Translations under genes and position numbers: made by a program | Notes under the pieces: model-generated | Told to the model about the DNA's origin: nothing | The model's input: the letters and a program-made list of their open reading frames with translations, nothing else | Database searches by the model: none | Source of the DNA: CAWAHD01 sp963781785 | GTDB taxonomy: Bacteria > Planctomycetota > Planctomycetia > Isosphaerales > Isosphaeraceae | NCBI GenBank assembly: GCA_963781785.1 | Contig: CAWAHD010000002.1 | Span: 1,612,001-1,676,000 of the forward strand | DNA: 64,000 nucleotides | Direction: 5' to 3' | Part shown: piece by piece, positions 27,900 through 36,906 of the stretch | Layout: each line of letters opens with the position of its first letter | Position numbering within the stretch: the first letter of the stretch is position 1

Positions 27900-29794
27900 C
27901 CCAAACCAAGCGTGATTTTAGTTTGCCCCAGCTTTTTGTTCAGAAAGAACTCGAAAACCTCCCGTGTTTTTGGAATAATGTAGGTGAGAACACGTCCTCA
28001 CTATTCCAAGACAAGGAGGCTTTCGAGTGAGTGCTACTCTCCGAAAAAAGCGCGAGGCTCGCAATAAGAGAATCTTCCAGGAACGGCGACGACGAATTAA
28101 GAAGCGACTCGCCAATGTGCCTGGACCCGAGCGGCTTGTACCGATGATGACCGCGACCAATATCCAATACGAACTGGCCGATCGCGTGCAGGGGCTCAGC
28201 GCCGGCGGCATCGGCGCCATCCTTCTCTTGGCTCAAAAGATCGACCTGATCAACGAGATTGACCGCAACCTCCATCTGCTCAAGGTGCATCTTCCCTACC
28301 ACGAATCCGACCACGTTCTGAACGTTGCCTTCAATTCCTGCGCCGGCGGCCACCGCATCGAGCACATCGAGCTGCGACGCAACGACGAAGTCTATCTCAA
28401 CGCCTTGGGAGCCGAGCGCATCCCCGACCCCACCACTGCCGGGGACTTCTGCCGCCGCTTCCGTGAGTCCGATGTCATGACCTTGATGGACGCCATTAAT
28501 CAAGCCCGCCTGCGAGTCTGGGCCCAGCAGCCACCTGCGTTCTTCGAGGAAGCGACCCTGGATGCCGATGGCACCATCGTGCCGACCGATGCCGAGTGTA
28601 AGCAAGGGGCAGACTTTGCCTACGACGGTCAGTACGGTTACCATCCGCTCTTGATCTCGCTGGCCAATACCGCCGAACCACTGTTCCTGTTCAATCGCAG
28701 TGGCAACCGCCCCTCGCAGGAACGGGCCGACGTGTTTTTGGACAAGGCTGTCACGCTTTGCCTTCAGGCTGGCTTCCGCAAGATCCTGCTGCGGGGAGAC
28801 ACCAAATTCGCTCAGACCAAGCATCTGGATCGCTGGGACGCCACGGGCAATATCCGCTTCATCTTCGGGTTCGAGGCCCGCGACTCCCTCAAGGCCAGAG
28901 CCGACGAGCTCCCAGCCGACGCGTACAGCTTTCTGGAACGATCGCCACGGTACCAGATCAAGACTGCTCCCCGCGAAAGGCCCGAGCGGGTCAAACCGGA
29001 GATTGTCCGGGAGCGAGGCTACGAGACGATTCACCTGCTCGAGGAGATGGTTGCAGAGTTCGACTACCAGCCGGTCGCCTGCAAGAACAGCTATCGCATG
29101 ATCGTCGTCCGCAAGCGGGTGGGAGTCGACGAGGGACAGATGCGGCTGTTCGAGGAATACCGCTACTTCTTTTACATTACCAATGACCGCAAGATGACGG
29201 CCGAAGAGGTTGTGTTCTCGGCCAACGATCGCTGCGACCAGGAAAACTTGATCGCCCAGCTCAAGAATGGGGTGCATGCGTTGACGGCGCCGGTGGACAA
29301 CCTGGTGAGCAACTGGGCGTACATGGTGATGGGGTCGTTGGCGTGGAGCCTGAAGGCCTGGAGCGCCCTGCTGGTGCCGGTATCGCCTCGGCACCAGGCG
29401 AAACACGAGACGGAGAAACGAACGTTGTTGAGGATGGAGTTCGCGACCTTCTGCGCGGCTTTCATCCAAATGCCGTGTCAGATCGTACGGAGCGGACGAC
29501 GGTTGATTTACCGATTGCTGTCGTGGAACCCGTGGCAAGGGGTGTTCCTCCGGCTGGTGGAGCGGCTGCACAGTTGCTGGTTGTGCTGAGGCGATTGAGG
29601 TTTGAAGTCGGGGTCCGGATGCCCCGATCCGTTTGGGCCGCCGAGTAGAGAAAGGGGAGGGACACATGAGGTAGACAAGCTGCGGGTGAGAAACGGGAGC
29701 CACGCCTCCCGAATGTAGAAGGTACGTCTCTTACTAAAGAATATAATAGAATGATTTGTAATATTGTTGATTAATATATTACGCTTGTTTTGGG
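27900..29794 (+). mobile_element. IS1380-family insertion sequence inside the NRPS adenylation domain
   Basis: The ends are inverted repeats: left CCCAAACCAAGCGTGAT (27900-27916), right end (29778-29794) reads CCCAAAACAAGCGTAAT in reverse complement, 15 of 17 matching. The 6-bp target sequence ACTAGA stands on both sides (27894-27899 and 29795-29800). Deleting one copy with the IS rejoins 'PTEAALD' to 'ATWWACRRGG' in frame. The element is 1,895 bp, with one intact transposase gene and an AT-rich right end. The near-intact ends and exact duplication suggest a fairly recent insertion. Confidence 0.92.
28027..29589 (+). CDS. IS1380-family transposase
   Basis: A GTG start at 28027 is preceded by AAGGAGG; the protein has 520 residues and is intact. 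Features typical of IS1380 DDE transposases include 'HESDHVLNVAFNSCAGGHRI', 'EATLDADGTIVPTDAECKQG' (first Asp), 'KILLRGDTKFAQTKHLDRW' (second Asp) and the C-terminal 'NDRCDQENLIAQLKNGVHAL' (Glu), followed by 'NWAYMVMGSLAWSLKAWSAL'. It moves the element listed above. It may still be active because no lesion is visible. Confidence 0.93.
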   Translation: MSATLRKKREARNKRIFQERRRRIKKRLANVPGPERLVPMMTATNIQYELADRVQGLSAGGIGAILLLAQKIDLINEIDRNLHLLKVHLPYHESDHVLNVAFNSCAGGHRIEHIELRRNDEVYLNALGAERIPDPTTAGDFCRRFRESDVMTLMDAINQARLRVWAQQPPAFFEEATLDADGTIVPTDAECKQGADFAYDGQYGYHPLLISLANTAEPLFLFNRSGNRPSQERADVFLDKAVTLCLQAGFRKILLRGDTKFAQTKHLDRWDATGNIRFIFGFEARDSLKARADELPADAYSFLERSPRYQIKTAPRERPERVKPEIVRERGYETIHLLEEMVAEFDYQPVACKNSYRMIVVRKRVGVDEGQMRLFEEYRYFFYITNDRKMTAEEVVFSANDRCDQENLIAQLKNGVHALTAPVDNLVSNWAYMVMGSLAWSLKAWSALLVPVSPRHQAKHETEKRTLLRMEFATFCAAFIQMPCQIVRSGRRLIYRLLSWNPWQGVFLRLVERLHSCWLC

Positions 29795-29800
29795 ACTAGA

Positions 29801-31589
29801 TGCAACCTGGTGGGCGTGTCGTCGCGGCGGTCCTCGTGCCGTGGTCCCGATCGGCCGGCCCATTGCCAACGTGCAGGCGTACATCCTCGACTCCCGTCGC
29901 GAGCCGGTCGCTCCGGGCGTACCAGGTGAGCTGTACATCGGCGGCGCGGGGCTGTCGCGCGGCTATCTCAATGCCCCCGGCCTGACGGCCGAGCGCTTTG
30001 TTGCGCACCCGTATAGCGATGTCCCCGGCGCGCGGCTCTACCGGACGGGCGACCGTTGCCGATGGATCGCCGACGGCGCGATCGAGTTCCTGGGACGGCT
30101 GGACCACCAGGTGAAGGTTCGCGGCTACCGTATCGAGCTGGGCGAGGTGGAAGCGGCGCTCTTGAGCCATTCTGCGGTGCGCGAGGCTGCGGTCGCGGTT
30201 GATGCAGGCACAGGCGGCGCGGCCCGACTGGTGGCGTATGTCGTCGGGGATCTCGGTGGCGAGCCGCTTGGTGTCGAGCTCTTGCGACGTCACCTGAACG
30301 ATCGGCTTCCCGAATACATGGTGCCGGGCGTATTCGTGACCCTCGCGGCCATGCCCCGCACGCCCGGCGGCAAGGTGGACCGCCGAGCCCTGCCCGCGCC
30401 TCCCACCGAGCGGCCTGCGACAGCCCGGCCCTACGTCGCCCCAGCCACGGCCCTGGAAGAACTGCTGGCGAGCCTCTGGCGCGACGTGCTGCGGGTGGAG
30501 CGGGTTGGCGTCCATGACAACTTTTTTGAGCTGGGCGGCAACTCGATCCAGGGGGCCATCCTGATCAACCGGCTCCAGGAGAAGATGGGCCACCACGTCT
30601 CCGTGATCGCGCTCTTCGATTCGCCGACGATCGCAGGCCTGGCGCACTATCTGGGCCAGGCGTGCCCGGACGTCGTCCGCCGTGTCTTTGGTCCCGAGTC
30701 GCTCTGTGAAGAACAGGCGCCGGATGTTGATCCTCGATCGAACGGGGTCCGCGCAAGTCATCGGCCCAAGCCGAGGGAGCTGCTCGTCGCGCTCCAGCCG
30801 GAGGGATCGGGAACACCGTGGTTCATGGTTCATCCGCCGGGCGGGATCGTGGTGTGCTACCAGGCGCTAGCGCAGAGACTGGGCCGTGAGCGGCCGTTCT
30901 ATGGGATCCGATCGCGCGGCCTGCACGGCGAGGCGGAGCTTCCCGGGCGAATGGAGGACATGGCGAGCGAGTACGTGGCCGCCATCCGCGAGGTCCAACC
31001 GCGCGGGCCTTTCCTGATCGGCGGCTGGTCGGCGGGAGGACTGGTCGCCCTGGAAATGGCCCAGCAACTATTGGCGACGGGTGAGTCGATCCAGATGCTG
31101 GCGCTGCTCGATACAAGACCGGAGACGGCCGATGACCCGAACTGGACCGACAAGCCGGGAATGGAATATGGCCTGGACCTCTCGCTGGAGGAACTGTCGC
31201 GGCTCGGGCCCGATGAGCAGCTCCCCTTCCTCTGGCAGCACGCGTTGAAACTGGGATTGATCGAATCCAGCGTGCCGATGGAGGTCGTCCACCAGGTCCT
31301 CGACGACCTCAAGCGGATCTTCCATCATCAGATGCTGCTCACCGACAAATATGTCGTCCGTCCGTATCCCGGCCGGATCACTTTGATCCGGCCGTCCGAT
31401 GCGCCGCTGGGCGTCGCGACCCGGCACGACCGGGGCTGGGGGAACTTGGCGGCCGAGGTCGAGGTCCATTTCGTCCCCGGCCAGCACCACAGCATGGTCA
31501 CGGAACCGCACGTCCAGAAGCTTGCCCGGACGCTCGAAGCTTGCCTGCGGCAGGTCGAAGGGAGCCGGGCCGTGCGTCGTGAGATTTAG
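29801..31589 (+). CDS. NRPS adenylation domain C-terminal part, PCP and thioesterase
   Basis: The sequence continues the A domain immediately after the IS ('VVPIGRPIANVQAYILDSRR', A6 'GELYIGGAGLSRGYLN', A7 'YRTGDRCR', A8 'GRLDHQVKVRGYRIELGEVE', A10 'TPGGKVDRRAL'). The PCP has 'NFFELGGNSIQGAILINRL' with the phosphopantetheine serine. The thioesterase has 'MVHPPGGIVVCYQALAQRL', nucleophile 'GGWSAGGLVALEMAQQLL', Asp near 'LALLDTRPE' and His in 'PGQHHSMVTEPH'. It would release the product by hydrolysis or cyclisation. The open frame itself begins within the IS end (TTG at 29790), so the native protein is the joined C-A-PCP-TE. Confidence 0.9.
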
Positions 31590-31837
31590 TGACATTGCGG
31601 CGCTGCTACGAAGAAGAAGTACGTGCCCCATCGAGACGCCGTTCCGTATCGTGTCCAGCGTCACGCGCGTCGCCTAATCGCTGGCAAGTGCGTCCCTCCG
31701 CGGCGTTTCGAGCGCTTGCCTCACAGAGACGAGCAGCTCTTCTCCGCTGCCCGAGCTTCGTTGGGTCATTGCCGTCGATAACCGAGGTTGGGACAATACT
31801 TTGAGAGGAAACGCGGTTCGCGGGGAGGCGCTGGCTC

Positions 31838-32245
31838 ATGCCGCCGACAACGAGCCGAGATTTCCAGAAGGCGGCGGCTCAGCGACTCACTACCGCGGAG
31901 ACGCTCTTGCGGGAGAAGCTCACCCTCGACGCGCAGTACCTGGGCGGATACACGATCGAATGTTCGCTAAAGGCTCTCATCTTGGAGCTCACACCCGAAC
32001 CCGACAAGCCTGACAAACTCAAGGAGATCACTGCTGGGGCGAAAATGCATCGACCGGACATCCTGCTTGGTGAGTTACGAAACCTCGGAGTGGCTTTTCC
32101 GCTCCCTCTTGCCAAACGCATGCGGCGATTCGATTGGACGACGGATTTGAGGTACGAAACGGGACGCCGGGATACGGGAGAGACCACCGCGTTCCTGAGA
32201 ACGGCGAAAGCCATTTACGACTGGGTGGAGGGGCAACTGCCGTGA
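31838..32245 (+). CDS. HEPN-domain protein
   Basis: The ATG at 31838 is preceded by GGGGAGG. The 135 residues have the HEPN pattern: 'FQKAAAQRLTTAETLLREKL', then 'YLGGYTIECSLKALILEL' with the aromatic and Lys of the helix pair, and a C-terminal 'DLRYETGRRDTGETTAFLRT'. The RNase motif RxxxxH of toxic HEPN proteins is not evident, so it may be a non-catalytic member, as in MNT/HEPN pairs or nucleotide-binding modules. The stop overlaps the next gene's GTG start (GTGA), so the two form an operon. Function is unknown. Confidence 0.75.
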   Translation: MPPTTSRDFQKAAAQRLTTAETLLREKLTLDAQYLGGYTIECSLKALILELTPEPDKPDKLKEITAGAKMHRPDILLGELRNLGVAFPLPLAKRMRRFDWTTDLRYETGRRDTGETTAFLRTAKAIYDWVEGQLP

Positions 32246-32583
32246 CGCAGAAAACCGCGCGGGCGTGGGAAGCCAAACGCACTGAGGAAACTCGCATGGT
32301 CGAACGTGTCCTGAGGCAGGCGGGGTTCAAGAAGGCCGACGCCTACCGCTATAACTCGGCATCGATCCGCGTCCGGGTGATCGATCAGCAATTTGAGGGG
32401 ATGCCGACCGAGAAACGCGATGCGATGGTCGAACCGTACCTGAGAGAGCTCCCCGAACGCACTCAAGCCGACATCATGAACCTTTTCACTTTTGCGCCGT
32501 CGGAGCTTCAACATACGCCGAAGACACTGAAAGAGTTCTTGAAGAACACAGAGTTCGAGGACCCTAGTCCGTCGATTCTGTGA
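32242..32583 (+). CDS. Small partner of the HEPN gene (BolA-like fold?)
   Basis: GTG at 32242 overlaps the HEPN stop. About 113 residues. The core 'SASIRVRVIDQQFEGMPTEK' followed by 'RDAMVEPYLRELPERTQADI' resembles the alpha/beta pattern of BolA-like or small stress proteins. The C-terminus is 'LLNLFTFAPSEL'-like and helical. I do not know a named family. As a short, coupled partner of a HEPN protein it could be an antitoxin, adaptor or enzyme subunit. This is inferred from layout only. Confidence 0.6.
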   Translation: MTQKTARAWEAKRTEETRMVERVLRQAGFKKADAYRYNSASIRVRVIDQQFEGMPTEKRDAMVEPYLRELPERTQADIMNLFTFAPSELQHTPKTLKEFLKNTEFEDPSPSIL

Positions 32584-32806
32584 TGTTGGAACAGACGTTG
32601 CCATCGATGCGCGGAAGTACAGCGAGCTCTTGCGCGTATCGAGTCGCCGCGACGCATGGGATTGGGGCGGTGAATGAGCGCCGGGGCGCCTTCAAAACGG
32701 GCGACTCTGAACGATGAATCTCTTCGCGAGACACCGGGTGTCGCGCACGGCGGAACGCCCACCATGCCGGAATTTCGCGCACGAGACGCCTTTCGGGGAC
32801 TGGATC

Positions 32807-33352
32807 ATGATATCAACGCAGTTGCTCGAGTCCGTCGCCGAGTTAGTGCGCGGCCACTGCGCGGCGAAGGGTGATGTCAAGGGCCGGAACTGGAATCCCT
32901 TGACTCCCCACGACAGCGTCGCCGCGCTGGCCATGGCAAGGGCTCTGACCAGTTCACGGGCGTTCGACCATTATGTTGCCGTCGCACCAGAGGGCCACGT
33001 CTACGGATTCTTCTTCGAGCGGTTGGGAGCCCGGGTGCTCTCGATTTTCGTCGATTATCCGCCAACGCGAGCCGAATCGGCGGATCCCCTCTCGGCGGTT
33101 AGCGGCGGGCGCGTCTTGCTCATCGAAGACGACGTCGTCAGCGGAATCTCGCTCGACCTGGTAATGAAGGAGGTCGCGCGGCATGGACCGAGTTCGGTGT
33201 CGCTGTACCTGGGCCGAGCGAAAGACTCACAGCAGTTGGAGAATATTCCCAGGCAAATCGATCGGGTGTATCTCGCTGAGGACAGCCTTGACCCGGTGGA
33301 TCGCGGTCGCAACGAGTCGGAGTTCATCGAGTTTTTCCAACGCATCGGCTAG
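32807..33352 (+). CDS. Phosphoribosyltransferase-like protein
   Basis: The ATG at 32807 (MISTQLLESVAELVRG) is chosen because homology begins there; upstream in-frame codons are probably noncoding. 181 residues. The PRPP-binding motif is visible as 'GRVLLIEDDVVSGISLDLVM' (type I phosphoribosyltransferase, hydrophobic x4-D/E-D-D-h-h-S/T-G). It may be a nucleobase salvage enzyme or a regulatory relative, and no specificity can be read. It follows the HEPN pair by about 220 bases and precedes a metallophosphoesterase on the same strand. Confidence 0.7.
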   Translation: MISTQLLESVAELVRGHCAAKGDVKGRNWNPLTPHDSVAALAMARALTSSRAFDHYVAVAPEGHVYGFFFERLGARVLSIFVDYPPTRAESADPLSAVSGGRVLLIEDDVVSGISLDLVMKEVARHGPSSVSLYLGRAKDSQQLENIPRQIDRVYLAEDSLDPVDRGRNESEFIEFFQRIG

Positions 33353-33503
33353 TATTGGTCAGGGAGCGGGGTCACGACATCGACCGGAGTTTGTGAGTGA
33401 GAGTGCCGGGTGATCGACTGATCAGCTCAAGCCCACAGTTGTCAGCCTCGCACCCGTGGTCGGCGTGTCAACAGCGGGTCAGACGGTCGGAGCATTCCAT
33501 CTG

Positions 33504-34163
33504 ATGCGGATCGGACTGGTCACCGACATTCACAACGATGCCGACTCGCTCTCGCGCGCTCTCGCTGATTTGAGCGCACGCGGCGTGGACCTCTTGGTCT
33601 CGCTCGGCGACACGTGCGACGTCTTTCTCCCGGACGGGGGCGTCGTGGAGGTCGCGACGAAGTTGCAAGAACGGCGCGCGGTCGGGGTTTGGGGCAACCA
33701 TGACTTCGCGCTGTGCCGCAACGTCGACGACCGCTACCTCACCCGTTACGCGGGAAGTCCTGTTCTCGACTTCATGGCCGGAATGTTGCCGACGCTGGTC
33801 GTGGGAGATTGCCATTTCAGCCACCGGGAGCCGCTTGGCGACCCACATGACGTCGCTCATCTCTGGTCGCTACAAGACAAGCCGTTCGATCTCATGGAAT
33901 TGGCCGCCCTCAGCTTCGCCGCCATCGATCACCGTCTTCTTTTCATCGGCCATTACCACCGGTGGTGGGCAGCGACGCCGCAAGGGAGTCTGGACTGGGC
34001 AGGAGACCGGCCGCTAGAGCTCGCTGCCCAAGAGCGGTACTTTGTGGTCGTTGGTCCCGTGCTGGGCGGGTGGTGCGGTTGGCTCGATACCGACCTTGGT
34101 GTGCTGCTGCCGCTTCGGATTGGCGAGATCGGACGAACGGCGGGCGTGCCCGAAACTGCCTGA
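33504..34163 (+). CDS. Calcineurin-like metallophosphoesterase
   Basis: The ATG at 33504 (MRIGLVTDIHNDADSLSRAL) begins at the first motif. Metal-binding motifs are in order: DIHND (DxH), SLGDT (GD), VWGNHDFA (GNHD), then 'HFSHREPLGDPHD' and GHYHRWW (GHxH). 219 residues, a usual size for small metallophosphoesterases that act on nucleotides, phosphoproteins or nucleic acids. The substrate is unknown. It lies on the same strand as the phosphoribosyltransferase-like gene, with about 150 bases between, and could be co-transcribed. Confidence 0.85.
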   Translation: MRIGLVTDIHNDADSLSRALADLSARGVDLLVSLGDTCDVFLPDGGVVEVATKLQERRAVGVWGNHDFALCRNVDDRYLTRYAGSPVLDFMAGMLPTLVVGDCHFSHREPLGDPHDVAHLWSLQDKPFDLMELAALSFAAIDHRLLFIGHYHRWWAATPQGSLDWAGDRPLELAAQERYFVVVGPVLGGWCGWLDTDLGVLLPLRIGEIGRTAGVPETA

Positions 34164-34267
34164 ATCAAGGCGAGAGGCCGGCCTGCTCCCATAGCGGGCG
34201 GCAGTGAGCGCCCTCGTTGACGGCGCGATGCGTGGCTGTCGGGACCGCACCAGCCGGTCAACTTCAA

Positions 34268-35919
34268 TTAACTCGAATCCCGTCCGATGCAGACGATCGT
34301 CAGGTCGTCAAAGGGTGCAACGCCCTCGGAGTGCAGCGTGACCGCATCGAGCAGGGCCTCGCCGGCGAGTGACGCAACCGCGGGGGCCCGCGACAGGGTC
34401 TCGAGCACTCGTCTCGCGCCGAACGAGCGGCCCTGTCGATCCTGGGCGCCCTTGAGTCCGTCGCTGTTCAGAACGACGACATCCCCCGGCTCGATTTCGA
34501 GCGAGGTCGGGGAGTAGGCTTCATCGGCGACGACGCCAAGGGGCAAACCGGAGCCGGGCAACTCCAGTTGCTCGACACTGCCGTTTGCGCGGCGGATCAA
34601 AGGCAGCTCATGCCCGGCGCTGGCCAGTGTGACCTGATGCCGTTGCGGGTCCAGTTGGGCCAGGATCATGGTGACGAATCGCGAGTCGAATCCCCCGCTA
34701 AAGACGTGGCGGTTCACGCGCGTCAGGACTTCGGCCGGCGAGCCGCCGAGCCGGACGGCGTGGCGGACTTCAGGGCAGACCGCCGCCGAGAGCAAGGCCG
34801 CAGGCATTCCCTTGCCCGAGACGTCGCCCAGAGCGATGACCCATCGAGAGTCGACATCCTCGCCGTCGCGGTCTGTTCGAATGTAGTCGTAAGAGTCTCC
34901 GCCCACCTCGAGCGCGGGGCGATAGCACTCCCAGAGGGAATAGCCCGGGATTTCGGGTCGCACGCGGGGCAACAGTGCCCGCTGGATCTCGCGCGCTGCC
35001 GCCCAGTGGGCGCGCTCGCGGACCAGCCGATCGTTCTCCACGGCGGCGGCCAGCGGCAAGGCCAGCGCAGCGAGCAGCTCGAGGTCCTCGCCGTTGAAAC
35101 GTTTCCGTCGACCCTCCCGAACACCGAGCTGGACCATCCCTACGGGATTCCCGCTCAATCCCAGCAGCGGAACGCAGAGCGCCGAGCGAAACAGCGCGGT
35201 GACGCTCCCATGTTGCCGATAGCGTTCGTCCGTTGCAGCGTCGCGGATCAGGACAGCCTCGCCCTGATCGAGGACCTGGTGCAGGATGGTGCAGCTCAGC
35301 GTAAGCTTGGGCGGCGGCCCGCCGCGATGCCGGATCGCTCGGACAGGCAGATGACCGTCGGGCTCGAGGGTGACGATCACACCGCACTCGGTATCGGGAA
35401 AGAGCTCCATGAGGCTGCAAAGGACGCGACACATGACCTGATCGAGATCACCACCGCCCCCCAGCGAGCGATTGACGTCGAGCACGGCCCTGAGCGTTTC
35501 GGCGGGATGCCGTCGCAGGCCGCCAGGTGGTCCGAGCTGAGATCGTCGAGCGTCTCGACAACGGTCGCACCGTCCTCGGCCTCGACCACCAGGACCATCG
35601 ACTTGCAGCGAAAGATCATCTCGTGATCGCCGACTTTGATCCTGTCGCCGTCGCTGAGCCGAACCGGCCCCGCTTCCACGATCCGGCGACCGTTGAGGTA
35701 AGTCGTCTGGTTCCTGCTGGTGTCGACGAGGTAGTAGGCGCCGTCGGCGTGCCGTTCGATCCGGGCGTGCCGCCGGGAGATGTGGGCGTCTTCGAACCGG
35801 ACGCTGACGCTGGGGTCCCGGCCGATCTGGATACCATTGCCCACGATCGGGAAACTCTTGCCGGGCTTGCCGCTCACCTTGAGCTCCAACCGGGGAGACA
35901 GCGCGCCGCAGTCGTTCAT
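34268..35919 (-). pseudogene. FHA-GAF-SpoIIE-type PP2C protein phosphatase, frameshifted near 35517
   Basis: From ATG 35919 (RBS GAGGAGAT) an FHA domain reads 'VGNGIQIGRDPSVSVRFEDA', 'HISRRHARIERHADGAYYLV' and 'NQTTYLNGRRI'. At about 35512-35522 one base is missing; the next frame continues 'HPAETLRAVLDVNRSLGGGG' and a GAF domain ('FPDTECGVIVTLEPDGHLPV'). The C-terminal SpoIIE phosphatase has 'REIQRALLPRVRPEIPGYSL', 'ALGDVSGKGMPAALLSAAVC' and 'PFDDLTIVCIGRDSS'. It would bind phosphothreonine proteins and remove phosphates, opposing the kinases nearby. A truncated FHA copy lies at 42465-43118 with the same upstream region. The shift could be a sequencing error. Confidence 0.85.
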
Positions 35920-35979
35920 GGGGATCTCCTCGACCAGGTCGAAGGGACGCTCGTCGGGTCAGCGTCGAGCGAACCTGGC

Positions 35980-36030
35980 AAGACTCTCTATTCTTATACG
36001 TACGCGACCGCGGAATCTTACAGGCCAACT
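35980..36030 (-). promoter_or_regulatory. Conserved upstream region of the FHA phosphatase gene
   Basis: The sequence AGACTCTCTATTCTTATACG, then CGCGGAATCTTACAGGCCAA (plus strand), is repeated at 43181-43230 upstream of the FHA/hydrolase chimera, with the spacing conserved and most bases identical. On the coding strand it reads GGCCTGTAAGATTCCGCG, about 15 bases, then TA-rich sequence and GAGAGTCTT. Both copies precede an FHA start. It looks like a promoter carried along with a duplication; the exact elements are not proved. Confidence 0.5.
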
Positions 36031-36218
36031 GGTATCTCCGCGCCGACATCGCCACGAGAAATGTTCGCGGACGCCGGGGCATCCGAAAAGGATGCCATCG
36101 GCGGGTGGCAGCTCCGGACTGGTCGCTTGAGCACCAGAGGAGCATCCTTCATAATAAGCGAATGGTCAATCCGGTGTTGAGTCGAATTCGTCCGCGCGTT
36201 CATGAATCGAATCGCCCA

Positions 36219-36695
36219 ATGGCTGGTACCGGCCATTCAACCAGCTTTCCGTCGACCCAGTGGAGCCGCGTGATCGCCGCGGGCGATCAAGCGGCGCCCG
36301 AGGCCCGCACTGCGCTTTCGCAACTGTGCCAGGCTTACTGGTATCCGATCTATGCGTTCATCCGGTGCCGAATTCATTCACCTGATGACGCGGGTGATTT
36401 GACGCAGGACTATTTCACCCGGCTGCTGGAGAAGCCGGTGATTGCAGCCGCGGACCGGTCCAAGGGTCGTTTTCGGGCATTTCTGAAGACCGACTGCCAG
36501 CATTTCTTGATCGATGATCACCGCAAGAAGAACGTGCGCACGGGCGTGCTCAAAGCCGTGTCCATCGAGGCTGACGACGCCGAGAGTCGATACCGGTTCG
36601 AGCCGGCCGACGACATGACGCCGGACCGGCAGAATGATCGGCCACCCTCGTCTCGCTGTATCCCGGCCCTCGAACGGCTCCGTCGGGTTTTGTGA
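36219..36695 (+). pseudogene. ECF sigma factor of planctomycete type, C-terminally truncated
   Basis: ATG 36219 starts 'MAGTGHSTSFPSTQWSRVI', the usual beginning of a large planctomycete-specific sigma group. Region 2 is present ('LCQAYWYPIYAFIRCRIHSP', 'DDAGDLTQDYFTRLLEKPVI', 'KGRFRAFLKTDCQHFLIDDH'). After 'EPADDMTPDR' the family sequence stops; the remaining 25 residues ('QNDRPPSSRCIPALERLRRV') match nothing I recognise, and region 4, needed for -35 recognition, is missing. An internal deletion or recombination before the next gene is likely. The downstream kinase follows about 210 bases later. Confidence 0.7.
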
Positions 36696-36906
36696 GCAAC
36701 TGATCGTGAGCTGACTCGTCCTTCTCTTTGCTCCCGCCAGAGCTTATGCTACGCCGGGTCTCGGATTGCGGCCGGACCCATTTTCGGGGAGCAGACCAGT
36801 GGCAGCCATATCCCGGACTCCGACCAGCCAACCCTCGACCGGCGTATCGACGCCGATCGCCGAGAAGGGGACGATACCGGCGGGCCGGATTCTCTGGCTT
36901 TCACGG

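Noticed and set aside
27940..29703. 587-codon open frame on the minus strand across the IS
   Set aside because: It is antisense to the intact IS1380 transposase, with no domains of its own.
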